DNA of 64,000 nucleotides from Hydrogenophaga sp. (GTDB lineage: Bacteria > Pseudomonadota > Gammaproteobacteria > Burkholderiales > Burkholderiaceae_C). Shown here piece after piece: positions 52,784-62,138 of this stretch. The stretch spans positions 1-64,000 of the forward strand of contig JAURYH010000053.1 in NCBI GenBank assembly GCA_030653975.1, read 5' to 3'. Every line of letters starts with the position of its first letter. Positions within the stretch are counted from its first letter, which is position 1. Below the pieces are notes generated by a model that was not told where the DNA came from, did not search any database, and saw only the letters and a program-made list of their open reading frames with translations. The position numbers and the translations under genes were made by a program.

Positions 52784-54496
52784 ATGCACCACTTCAAGAT
52801 CTCCATGTTCAAACCCGGAATGGCCACCACCACCGCGATTGTTTCGGCAGCCTTGCTGGGGGCCTGCGTGGCACCGCCTCCCCAGAGCGCCAAAAACCTC
52901 AGCGACCCCGACGTCGATTCCTTGAAGCGCATGCAGGAGGTGTCGCGCGCCGAGTCGGCCAAGCTGCTGGCCCAGCAGGAGCAGATCCTGCGGGAGATGC
53001 GCCGCACCGCGGCAGCCAAGCCGTTGGAGCCCGCGGCCCCCACCTACGACCCGCTGGAAGGCAAGACCATCAGCGTGGCCGTGTCCAACGGCAACATCAG
53101 CCAGATCCTCACCGCGTTTGCCGACGCGGCCAAGGTCAACCTGATCGTCGAGCCGGCGGTGGTGCAGCAGGGCGCGCTGACCGACATGTTCCTCAAGGAC
53201 GTGTCGCTGCGCGAGGCCTTCAACGAGTTGCTGCGCAGCTACGACGTGGCCGGGGAAATCCGCAACCAGACCCTGCGCGTGAAGCTGCACGAAGAGAAGT
53301 TCTTCGCGATGGACTTCCTCAACATCAACACCCAGATGTCGCTGAACTCGGGCGGCAACGTGTTCGGTTCGAACTCCACCGGCGCCAACTCCGCGATTTC
53401 GGGCAGCCTGTCCATGAGTGCCTCGGCCGGTAGCCGCGCCGACCCCTACACCGAGATCGAGAACAACCTCAAGACCATCCTGGGCGAGGCCCGCTCGCCC
53501 GCGGTGGACCCGGCTGCCGCGGCCCGGGGCAACCAGGACCCGACCCAGGTGGTGCAGCCCAACCAGCAACACGGCTTCACGCTGAACCGCACCTCGGGCA
53601 CCCTGTTCGTCAAGGCCCGTCCGTCACAGATGCGCTCGGTGGAAAAGCTCATCAAGAACACCCAGGACATGCTGACCAAGCAGGTCTACATCGAGGCCCA
53701 GCTCATCGACGTGACGCTCAACGACGGCTACGAGTTCGGCATCGACTGGACCCAGCTGCGCAGCCGCCTGGCACTGAACTTCGGATCCAGCGCGCTGGAA
53801 CTGGCCGGTGGCGTGGCCAGCCTGCCGAACTCATCGCGCACACGCAATTTCCCCGCGAGCAGCCTGACCATTCCGTCCCGGCTGGTCGGGCCGGGCACGG
53901 GCCAGACCGGCGGCGGCCTGGCCTACCAGGACAGCAGCGGATCGACCGTGATCAACGCCCTGCGTTCGTTCGGCAATCTGCGCATCCTCTCCAATCCGAA
54001 CATTCAGGTGCGCAACGGCACCCCTGCGATGCTGTCGGTGGGCACCAGCCAGCGCTACGTGTCCAAGTCGAGCTCGGCGGAGAACAACATCGGCGGGGGC
54101 GCGACCACCACCTCGTCCGAGGTGCAGACCGACGCGGTGTTCTCGGGCGTGATGGTCGGCGTGCTGCCCATGATTCGCGAGGACGGGCGCATCGAACTGC
54201 TGATCAACCCGGTGCAGAGCGACGTGGACCCCTCCAGCCTGGCCCTGGTCGAGGTGAACGACTCCAACCGCGTGAGCCTGCCCCAGGTGGCCTACAAGGG
54301 CCTCACCACCACCCTGAACGTGAACGATGGCGACGTGGTCGTGGTCGGCGGCCTGATCGACCAGAAGAGCGGCAACAACAATGGCGGACTGCCGTTCCTG
54401 GCGGACGTGCCCTTCTTCGGAAAACTGGTTACCAAGGAAAGAACCAGCCAGTCCGCCCGCGAGCTCATCGTCGTGCTGCGTGTGCGCCTCCTATGA
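52784..54496 (+). CDS. secretin, MshL/PilQ/GspD-like, predicted lipoprotein
   Basis: Lipobox LLGAC; VYIEAQLIDVTLNDGYEFGIDW; LRILSNPNIQVRNGTPAMLSVG; VVVVGGLIDQKSGNNNGGLPFLADVPFFGKL. Confidence 0.92.
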   Translation: MHHFKISMFKPGMATTTAIVSAALLGACVAPPPQSAKNLSDPDVDSLKRMQEVSRAESAKLLAQQEQILREMRRTAAAKPLEPAAPTYDPLEGKTISVAVSNGNISQILTAFADAAKVNLIVEPAVVQQGALTDMFLKDVSLREAFNELLRSYDVAGEIRNQTLRVKLHEEKFFAMDFLNINTQMSLNSGGNVFGSNSTGANSAISGSLSMSASAGSRADPYTEIENNLKTILGEARSPAVDPAAAARGNQDPTQVVQPNQQHGFTLNRTSGTLFVKARPSQMRSVEKLIKNTQDMLTKQVYIEAQLIDVTLNDGYEFGIDWTQLRSRLALNFGSSALELAGGVASLPNSSRTRNFPASSLTIPSRLVGPGTGQTGGGLAYQDSSGSTVINALRSFGNLRILSNPNIQVRNGTPAMLSVGTSQRYVSKSSSAENNIGGGATTTSSEVQTDAVFSGVMVGVLPMIREDGRIELLINPVQSDVDPSSLALVEVNDSNRVSLPQVAYKGLTTTLNVNDGDVVVVGGLIDQKSGNNNGGLPFLADVPFFGKLVTKERTSQSARELIVVLRVRLL

Positions 54497-55437
54497 GCCT
54501 CATCTACCAGGCTCTCAAACAAACCGAACAGCAGGCGGCGCCGTCACAGCAGTCTGGCCGCCGGTGGACCGGCGTGGCCACGCCCGCGCCGGCCCGGCGT
54601 GGCTGGAACCCCGTGCCAACGTTGTGGGGCCTGGTGATCGCGGCCGGGGCGGTGCTGGCGGGTTGGGTGGTGAGTCTGGCACTGGCGGCCCCGCGCGGGC
54701 CATCCGCGCCGCCCGCCCCAGCGCCCGTGGTGCCGGCGGCGCAGGACAGTGTTGGCGCGCTGCTGCCCGCACCCGTTGCCCCGGCCCCGGTGAGCGCTGC
54801 CCGTGCGGACCCGTCTGAATGGGCCCTGCCCAAGGCGGACCGGCCGCTGCCCACCGCGCCGCCTGGGCTGGCGCTCTCGCGTGCCTTGTCGGTGCCGGCC
54901 GGCGCGGCCAAGGCTTCGGCCCCACCCGTGGCCGCACCGGCTCAGAAGGCGCAGAACACGCCGAACGTTCAGGACCCGCGTCCACCCGCCGAGCCAGTCA
55001 CCGGGAAGAAGGAGGCCGCCGAAAGCCCGCGTGCGGCAGAGAGCGCGCCTGTGTCCCAGCCCGCGCCCGACGAACTACCGGCCCTGTTCGATGCGCTGAA
55101 CCACGCGCTGGCCGGCCACGATGTGGACACGGCCCGCCAGCAGTTGCAGGCGATCCAGGCGAAGCTGCCGGCGTCGTCGGTGGCCCGCTTGCGCGCCGAG
55201 GCCTGGTTTGCCCACCAGACCGACGATCTGGACGGGGCGCAGCGCCTGTACCGGCGCCTGCTGGACAAGCTCTCGGGCGATGAACACGCCAGCCTCAATC
55301 TGGCGGCCATCGAGCGCAAGCGCCAGCGTTTTGACCAGGCCAAGGACGTGCTGACCAAGTCCCTGCGTCAGAACCCGAATTCGGCCGTGTTGCGCACGGC
55401 GGTGGACCAGCTGGCCCGCAGCGAGACCACCCCATGA
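54493..55437 (+). CDS. MshN-like TPR-containing pilus protein
   Basis: MSLIYQALKQ start, one TM, C-terminal TPR-like helices; overlaps secretin by 4 nt. Confidence 0.65.
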   Translation: MSLIYQALKQTEQQAAPSQQSGRRWTGVATPAPARRGWNPVPTLWGLVIAAGAVLAGWVVSLALAAPRGPSAPPAPAPVVPAAQDSVGALLPAPVAPAPVSAARADPSEWALPKADRPLPTAPPGLALSRALSVPAGAAKASAPPVAAPAQKAQNTPNVQDPRPPAEPVTGKKEAAESPRAAESAPVSQPAPDELPALFDALNHALAGHDVDTARQQLQAIQAKLPASSVARLRAEAWFAHQTDDLDGAQRLYRRLLDKLSGDEHASLNLAAIERKRQRFDQAKDVLTKSLRQNPNSAVLRTAVDQLARSETTP

Positions 55438-56972
55438 ACGCCCGCAACAGCCACCTGGTCGCCCTGGGCCTGGTGCGCAACCCCTTTCCCTACACACCCG
55501 ACGCGGGCTGCTATTTCTCGACGCCGCATCTGGACGAGCAACTGGTCGAGCTGCAGCACTGCGTGTTGTCGCGCAAGGGCTTCTCGCTGCTCACGGCCGA
55601 GGTCGGCATGGGCAAGAGCACGCTGGTGCGGCGGCTGATGACCGACCTGACGGCGAAGAACGTGGTCTCGGCGCTGGTGTTCAACACCTTCCTGCAGGGG
55701 CCGGAGCTGCTGGCCGCCGTGCTGCAGGACTTTGGCCTGAAAGGCACCGGAACGCTGTCGTCCGACATTTCCGCGCTCAACACCTTCCTGCTCGCCAACC
55801 ACCGCGAGGGCAAGACCTGCCTGCTGATCATCGACGACGCGCAGAACCTCTCGGCCAGCTCGCTGGAGCTGATCCGGTTGTTGTGCAACCTGGAGACCGA
55901 CCAGGAAAAGCTGCTGCAGATCCTGCTGGCCGGCCAGCCCGAACTGGAAGAGATGCTGTCGCAGCACAGCCTGCGGCAGCTGCGTAGCCGCCTGGTGAAA
56001 CATTCGCGGCTGTACGGCTTGACCAGCACCGAGATCGCCGACTACGTGCGGTTCCGTTTCGAGTCGTCCGGCAGCGACGGCTCCCTCGTGTTGCAGACCG
56101 ATGCCTGCCAACTGCTGTTGCGTGAAACGCAGGGCGTGCCCCGGCAGATCCACCTGATCATGGACCGCTGCCTGTACGGGCTGGCGGCCCGCAACGGCAA
56201 CGTCATCGACTCGAACCTGATGAAAGAGGCCATCAACGACAGCCGGGTCAATCTGGTGGGCGCCCCCACGGCGGATGCCGTGGGTGTGGTGCCACCTGCC
56301 CGTGCCCGGCAGCCGTGGCTGGTCGCCGCCGCCTTCGCCGGCCTGGTCGCCACCGGGGCGGCGCTGGGGTCGCGCTTTGGCGGGGTGGATGCTGGCCGCG
56401 GGCAGGACCATGGCGCGGTGGCCGAGGCCATCGCCCTGGCCGCGCCATCGCCCGGGCCTGAGCTGGCCAGCGCACCGCAGGCCACGGTGCCAGCACCGGT
56501 GGCACAGACCGTCGCGGCGGTGTCCGATGCGTCGGGCGGGGCCGCCACCCCGGGCGCGCCGGTGATGGCGCCTCAGGGTCTCTTTGGCACCGGGTGCGAG
56601 CCCGCCACCGAGCAGCCCGCCGGGCGCATCGTGGTGAGCCAGCCCCTGGCGGAACGAACCCATCAGCTGCTGGGCGCGCGCCTGGCCCGGCTGGCCGACG
56701 TCTGCATGGACACCCGCCAGGGCCAGCCCTGGCTGACCTGGAGCACGCCCCAGGCCGGCCACGACCTGAACAAGCGGCTGACCGCGGCCCGCTTCCAGAT
56801 CGCGCTGACCGAATACGGCAGCCTGCTGCCCCGGGAAGTGGACGGCCTCTGGGGCGAGCGCAGCCGGCGCGCCCTGCAGCAATTCCAGAACGAACTGGGC
56901 CTGAGTCCCTCGGGTGAGGTGGACCCCCTGAGCGGCCTGCTATTGGAGAAGTTCTATGTACAAGAACAGTGA
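55434..56972 (+). CDS. ExeA/MshM-like AAA ATPase with C-terminal peptidoglycan-binding-like domain
   Basis: LTAEVGMGKSTLVRRLM; TCLLIIDDAQNLSASSLELIRLLCNLET; C-terminal VDGLWGERSRRALQQFQNELGLSPSGEVDPLS. Confidence 0.88.
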   Translation: MNARNSHLVALGLVRNPFPYTPDAGCYFSTPHLDEQLVELQHCVLSRKGFSLLTAEVGMGKSTLVRRLMTDLTAKNVVSALVFNTFLQGPELLAAVLQDFGLKGTGTLSSDISALNTFLLANHREGKTCLLIIDDAQNLSASSLELIRLLCNLETDQEKLLQILLAGQPELEEMLSQHSLRQLRSRLVKHSRLYGLTSTEIADYVRFRFESSGSDGSLVLQTDACQLLLRETQGVPRQIHLIMDRCLYGLAARNGNVIDSNLMKEAINDSRVNLVGAPTADAVGVVPPARARQPWLVAAAFAGLVATGAALGSRFGGVDAGRGQDHGAVAEAIALAAPSPGPELASAPQATVPAPVAQTVAAVSDASGGAATPGAPVMAPQGLFGTGCEPATEQPAGRIVVSQPLAERTHQLLGARLARLADVCMDTRQGQPWLTWSTPQAGHDLNKRLTAARFQIALTEYGSLLPREVDGLWGERSRRALQQFQNELGLSPSGEVDPLSGLLLEKFYVQEQ

Positions 56973-56979
56973 TACCGGG

Positions 56980-58626
56980 ATGGAACCCATGAAAGAAACC
57001 CGTCTCAGCTTCAGCCAGATGCTGGTGTCCAACGGTCTGGTCAGCCAGATCGTGATCGACTACGTGCGCCAGAAGCAGGCGGTCGAAGGGCACAAGCTCG
57101 GGCGCATGCTGGTGGAGCTGGGCTTCATCAGCGCCAAGGACCTGGCGCGCCAACTGGCGATCCAGCGCGGCATCGAATTCCGGGCGGTGCCCGCGGTCGA
57201 CCCGGAAGTGGCCGCGGCCTTCAACCGCAGCCTGTGCCTGACGCACAACTTCCTGCCGGTGGGCCGCGAGGGCGACAAGTTGCGGGTGCTGCTGGGCGAC
57301 GCCGAGCCCTCGGCCGTGGCGACGCTGATCCAGCGCCGCGTCGGCCAGGAGGTGGTGTTCTGGCAGGGCGAGTTCTTCGCCGTCATCGACGCCATCCACC
57401 AGCACTATTACTTCCAGGAAAACCCGGTCGAGCGGCTGATCGAGGCCGAGATCCGCAAGCTCGCTGACGACCGCGACCACGCCTACAGCCCCGACCGGCT
57501 CATGGAGCTGATCCTGCACACCGCCGTGCGCGAGCGCGCCACGGACGTGCACCTCGCACCCACCGCCCGCAGCCGCGGGGTGCTGATGCGCATCGACGGT
57601 GTGTTGCGGCCGATGTTCGCGATGCCGCCGTCGCTGGACCGCCTGGTGTCCTTCATCAAGCTCAAGGCCGACATGGACGCCAGCGAGCAGCGCCTGCCGC
57701 AGGACGGCAGCTTCACCATCAACCTGATGGACGCCACCTACACGATCCGGGTCTCGACCATGATTTCGGAGTTCGGCGAGCGTGTGGCCATGCGCCTGCT
57801 GGCCGAGCGCAGCGACCTCGACCGCCTGCAGGACCTGGGCTTCCTGGAAGAAGACGTGGCCGAGATGGAAAAGGCCTTTGCGCGCCCGCACGGCCTGATC
57901 CTGATCACCGGCCCCACCGGCTCGGGCAAGAGCACCACCCTGCACGCGGCCCTTCGGGTGCAGCCGCTGGTGGAGCGCAACGTGCTGACGGTGGAAGATC
58001 CGGTGGAGTACCGGGTGCCGGTGGCCTGCCAGACCGAGGTGAACCGGCGCGCCGGCTACGACTTCGCCAGCGCCATGCGGCACTTCCTGCGCCACGACCC
58101 GGACATCATCCTGGTGGGCGAGGTGCGCGATGCCGAGACGGCGCGGGCCGCGCTCGACGCTTCGTCCACCGGTCACCTGGTGCTCTCCACCCTGCACGTG
58201 GGTGGCATCTTCGGTGTGGTGCCCCGCTTGCGGCTGCTCGGGGTGGACGCCGAGACCGTGGCGGAGAACCTGGTGGCGGTCATCAACCAGCGCCTGGTGC
58301 GCAGCATCTGCCCCTACTGCAAGACCCTGCGCGCCGCGACCGAAGACGAAAAGGCCTGGCTCGGGCCGGATGTCTCGATGGTGCACCACGGCGGCGGCTG
58401 CAGCCACTGCCGCGGCACCGGCTACCGCGGCCGGCTGCCGGTCTATGAAATCCTCACGGTCAAGCGCGAGCTGGCCGACGCCATCGTGGGCGAGGCGCCC
58501 CGGGCGCGCATCCGCGAGCTGGCCGAGGCCAGCGGGTTAAAACCCATGGTGCACCTGGCGCGCTACAGGGTCTTGCAGGGCGAGACCACGGTGGACGAGG
58601 TGCGCCGCGCCATTGGACTGGAGTAA
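56980..58626 (+). CDS. type II secretion/type IV pilus assembly ATPase (GspE/PilB/MshE)
   Basis: LILITGPTGSGKSTTLHAALR; VEDPVEYRV; FLRHDPDIILVGEVRDAETARAALDASSTGHLVLSTLH; CPYC..CSHCRGTGYRGR. Confidence 0.97.
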   Translation: MEPMKETRLSFSQMLVSNGLVSQIVIDYVRQKQAVEGHKLGRMLVELGFISAKDLARQLAIQRGIEFRAVPAVDPEVAAAFNRSLCLTHNFLPVGREGDKLRVLLGDAEPSAVATLIQRRVGQEVVFWQGEFFAVIDAIHQHYYFQENPVERLIEAEIRKLADDRDHAYSPDRLMELILHTAVRERATDVHLAPTARSRGVLMRIDGVLRPMFAMPPSLDRLVSFIKLKADMDASEQRLPQDGSFTINLMDATYTIRVSTMISEFGERVAMRLLAERSDLDRLQDLGFLEEDVAEMEKAFARPHGLILITGPTGSGKSTTLHAALRVQPLVERNVLTVEDPVEYRVPVACQTEVNRRAGYDFASAMRHFLRHDPDIILVGEVRDAETARAALDASSTGHLVLSTLHVGGIFGVVPRLRLLGVDAETVAENLVAVINQRLVRSICPYCKTLRAATEDEKAWLGPDVSMVHHGGGCSHCRGTGYRGRLPVYEILTVKRELADAIVGEAPRARIRELAEASGLKPMVHLARYRVLQGETTVDEVRRAIGLE

Positions 58627-58629
58627 GCC

Positions 58630-59904
58630 ATGAGCACCGCCGCCGGTCTGCGTACCTACTACTACCGCGTGCTGCTGCCCCATGGCAAGGTCAAGAGCGG
58701 CTTTCTGCGCCTGCTGGTCGAACGCGACCACTCGGTGCGCCTGCGCCTGGAACAGACCACCGAGGGTGCCGTGCTCAGCCTGGTGCGCCTGCCGGGTTGG
58801 GTCACGGCCCTCAACGACCTGCGGTTGCGGCTGTTTCGCCGCCACGTGCGCCAGCAGGACCTGGCCGGTTTCCTGCGCGACATGGGCATCATGCTGGACG
58901 CGGGTGTCCCGATGATGGAGGCGCTCAAGACGCTGGTGGAAGACGAGTCCGGCGACGACGGCGTGGCCGAACTCGCAAAGCGCGTTCACATCGATCTGGG
59001 TTCGGGCATGCGCATGCCGCAGTCGTTCGCACGGCACCCCGACGTGTTCCCGGAGACCGTGCGCAACCTGGCGGAGATCGGCGACCAGTCGGGTGAGCTG
59101 CCCCGCATGCTGGTGGAGTCGGCCTCGCACATCGAGCGGCTGATCGACATCCGCCGCGACATCCGCACGGCGCTGATCTACCCGGTGCTGGTGTTCATCA
59201 CGATCCTGGGCGTGGGCTTCTTCTGGCTCTACTACGTGGTGCCCAACCTGGCCCAGCTGTTCAAGCAGCTCCAGGCCAAGCTGCCGCCGCTCACGCAGTG
59301 GCTGATCGCGGTGTCGGACGCGCTGGTCCATTACCTGGTGCTGTTTGCGGTCGGCGTGGTGCTGTTGATCCTGCTGCTGATGTGGCTGTACCGCTCGATC
59401 CCCGGTTTCAAGCTCGCCTGCCACGAGCTGCTGCACCGCCTGCCGATCGCACGCACCCTGTCCACTTCCTCGGGCATGGCCTTCATCAGCGAACACCTGG
59501 CCCTGCTGGTGCGCGCCGGTCTGGATTTCATGGTCAGCCTGGACGTGTTGTCCCGCGCCACCACCGACCAGTACTACCGCGAGCGCCTGCTGCGGGTGCG
59601 CGACGGCGTGGCGCGCGGCGAGGGCATCGGCGCTTCGATGCGCCGCGTGGGCGGGTTTCCGGCCATGGCGGTGCGCATGATCGCCGTGGGCGAAGAGTCG
59701 GGGTCGCTGGACAAACAGCTCGACCGTCTGGCCACCGAATACCGCAAGCGGCTGGACGTGGTGGTCAAGTCGCTGGGCGAGATCATCAAGCCCGCGCTCA
59801 TCCTGCTGGCCGGTGCGCTGTTCATCTTCCTGATCGTGGCGCTGCTGCTGCCGATCTACGACCTGGTGCGCCAGTCGGTCAATCACTCGCTGGGAGGGAG
59901 CTGA
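58630..59904 (+). CDS. type II secretion system F family protein (GspF/PilC/MshG)
   Basis: QQDLAGFLRDMGIMLDAGVPMMEALKTL; MIAVGEESGSLDKQLDRLATEYRKRLD. Confidence 0.96.
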   Translation: MSTAAGLRTYYYRVLLPHGKVKSGFLRLLVERDHSVRLRLEQTTEGAVLSLVRLPGWVTALNDLRLRLFRRHVRQQDLAGFLRDMGIMLDAGVPMMEALKTLVEDESGDDGVAELAKRVHIDLGSGMRMPQSFARHPDVFPETVRNLAEIGDQSGELPRMLVESASHIERLIDIRRDIRTALIYPVLVFITILGVGFFWLYYVVPNLAQLFKQLQAKLPPLTQWLIAVSDALVHYLVLFAVGVVLLILLLMWLYRSIPGFKLACHELLHRLPIARTLSTSSGMAFISEHLALLVRAGLDFMVSLDVLSRATTDQYYRERLLRVRDGVARGEGIGASMRRVGGFPAMAVRMIAVGEESGSLDKQLDRLATEYRKRLDVVVKSLGEIIKPALILLAGALFIFLIVALLLPIYDLVRQSVNHSLGGS

Positions 59905-62138
59905 TGCGTGTGGCACCCGGGGCCGGCGTGCCCACCCTGAAAACCCGGCGCCGCCAGCGTGGCTTGGGCCTGCTGGAGGTGCTGCTGTTCATCGCGATCG
60001 TGGGCGGGCTGGCCACGGTCGGCTACCTGGAATGGCGCGACCGCTCCGCGTTGCAGAGCTCGCGCCAGGAACGCGCGTCGCTGTCCCAGGCGGACACGGC
60101 GGTGATCACCTTTGCCACGGTGATGCGCCGCCTGCCATGCCCGGACACCGACCGCGACGGGCTGGAGGACTGCGGCTCTGGGGCCCAGAAAGGCTGGCTG
60201 CCCTCGGTGTCACTCAAGCTGGCGGGGGCCGATGCCGGCGTGGGTGTGGCGCAACTGCGCTACCTGGTGCAGCGAGGCGCCAGCGCCTACGACCTGACGG
60301 TGCTGGGCGACGACTGGCGCCCGCTGGAATACGACGCGGACGCGAACACCTTTGCGGCCATGCGCGAGACCACGGCCAGCGGTGGCAGCTACCAGGCCAA
60401 CATTCTTACCTTGCCCGACCTGTGCCAGCGGGTGGGGGAGGGCGCCGCCGCCACCTTCGGTACCGGCATGGCCCACGTGACCTCGTCCCCCTTGCGCCCG
60501 GTGGCCTATGCGCTGGTGCACCCGGGCCTGGAAGACACCGACGGTGACGGCTCGCTGTTCGACGGCGTCAACGCCTCGGCGGGCAACACGGTGGAAGACC
60601 CCGACCGCTCGCCGCTGCTCAGCAACTACGACGACGTGGTGCGCGAACGCTCGTTTGCCAGCCTGCAGTCGGCCTTTCACTGCCAGCCGCTGGCGCAGTC
60701 GATCAATACCGTGGCGCTGGGGCTGGATGTGGTGAATCAGGTCGACGAAATGCGCGAGGGCAACATCGACGCCGCCGAGCGGGCGGTGATCTTCGCCGCC
60801 CTGGGCGCGGCGATCACGGCGGTGGAACTGACCGCTTCGGTGGTGGAGGCCGCTTCGGACACGGGCAACGCGGTGGCCGAGGCCACCCTGTGCGGTGCCA
60901 CGCTGGGCCTGGCGGTGAACGCCTGCGCCGCCTTCCCGCAGCACATCGCCTCGGCCGTGCTCGCCGGGGTGTCCACCGTGGCCAACATCGCCACCATCGC
61001 CCTGAACGTCACGGCCGCGATCATGGCGGGCAATGCGCTGGTGCTGGCCGACAACAGCCGGCCGCCGGAATCGGTGTCCTGCCCCGTGCCCGACGTCAGC
61101 GCGGCGCTGGCCGCGTCGCTGACCGAGTGGAACAAGGCCAAGGCCGAGGTGATCCGCCTGGAGGGCGAGGTGGCGGCCAAGCAGACCGAACTGACCAACG
61201 CGAACACCGCGAAGACCAACGCGATCAATACCCTGTATTACTGGGTGCGGTACGGCGGCTCGTCGTCCGACCTCGACGGCACCGTGAACCAGCTGATCAA
61301 CGGGGCGAACACCTGGAACCAGGAGGCGCTGGACTACGCCACTGCCCAGGCCACCCGGACCCTCTACCAGACCGAATACGACAGCTGGAGCGACATCGTC
61401 GTGCGCTACAACGACATGTTGACCAACCGCACCACGCTGATACCCCAGGTGGAAGCGGAGATCGCCGCGCTGGACATCCTGATCGCCGCCGAGACGGACC
61501 CGACCGCCAAGGAAGCCCTGCAGCTCCAGCGCAGCAACAAACTGGGTGAGCTGGCGCTGCTCAACGACGTCACCACGCTCACCTCGGAGCGCGACAACGC
61601 CATCGTCAAGCGGGACCAGGCTTACGTGAATCTGCAGGCCGCCATCACCGCCGAAGCCACCGCGCTGGCTGTGCTCAACAGCGCGCGCGGCAGCTACCAG
61701 ACGGCCTACGGCAACCTCGCCAATGGCAGCCTGGGCCCCTACAACTTCTATTACCCACCCTTGACCTTCGTTGCCTGCACCACGCAGCCGCTCCCGGCAC
61801 CGGCCTGCCCCGCGAGCAGCTATTCGACCAGCCCGAACGTTCTGGCGGCGATGCAGGACCTGTTCGGCTCGGGCGGCGACACCGGATCGACACAACCCCA
61901 CGCAGACAGCAAATACATGAGGCCTCTGACGATACAGCGCCAGCTCGACGGCCTGAACGCGCAGCTCACCGCCGCGCGGGAGATGGAAGTCGATACCAAG
62001 AAGCGCTACGACGATCTGAAAGCCCAGGCCGACAACCCGCCGGCCTGCAACCTCACCGGCACCGGCGTCACGCCCTGGTCGCCCACGACAGCCGCCGATC
62101 TGCTCATCAACGTCGACGTGAAGGGGGGCACGCGATGA
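59904..62138 (+). CDS. very large (about 744 aa) prepilin-type minor pseudopilin with RLPCPD motif
   Basis: RQRG^LGLLEVLLFIAIVGGLATVGYLEW; VMRRLPCPDTDRDGLEDC; ATG at 59904 overlaps gspF stop; ORF track start 59298 is over-extended. Confidence 0.82.
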   Translation: MRVAPGAGVPTLKTRRRQRGLGLLEVLLFIAIVGGLATVGYLEWRDRSALQSSRQERASLSQADTAVITFATVMRRLPCPDTDRDGLEDCGSGAQKGWLPSVSLKLAGADAGVGVAQLRYLVQRGASAYDLTVLGDDWRPLEYDADANTFAAMRETTASGGSYQANILTLPDLCQRVGEGAAATFGTGMAHVTSSPLRPVAYALVHPGLEDTDGDGSLFDGVNASAGNTVEDPDRSPLLSNYDDVVRERSFASLQSAFHCQPLAQSINTVALGLDVVNQVDEMREGNIDAAERAVIFAALGAAITAVELTASVVEAASDTGNAVAEATLCGATLGLAVNACAAFPQHIASAVLAGVSTVANIATIALNVTAAIMAGNALVLADNSRPPESVSCPVPDVSAALAASLTEWNKAKAEVIRLEGEVAAKQTELTNANTAKTNAINTLYYWVRYGGSSSDLDGTVNQLINGANTWNQEALDYATAQATRTLYQTEYDSWSDIVVRYNDMLTNRTTLIPQVEAEIAALDILIAAETDPTAKEALQLQRSNKLGELALLNDVTTLTSERDNAIVKRDQAYVNLQAAITAEATALAVLNSARGSYQTAYGNLANGSLGPYNFYYPPLTFVACTTQPLPAPACPASSYSTSPNVLAAMQDLFGSGGDTGSTQPHADSKYMRPLTIQRQLDGLNAQLTAAREMEVDTKKRYDDLKAQADNPPACNLTGTGVTPWSPTTAADLLINVDVKGGTR

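Noticed and set aside
56248-58407. 719-aa minus-strand ORF
   Set aside because: Antisense to GspE with Walker motifs; spurious.
59298-59903. N-terminal extension of the giant pseudopilin ORF
   Set aside because: Out-of-frame overlap with gspF; the prepilin leader starts at ATG 59904.
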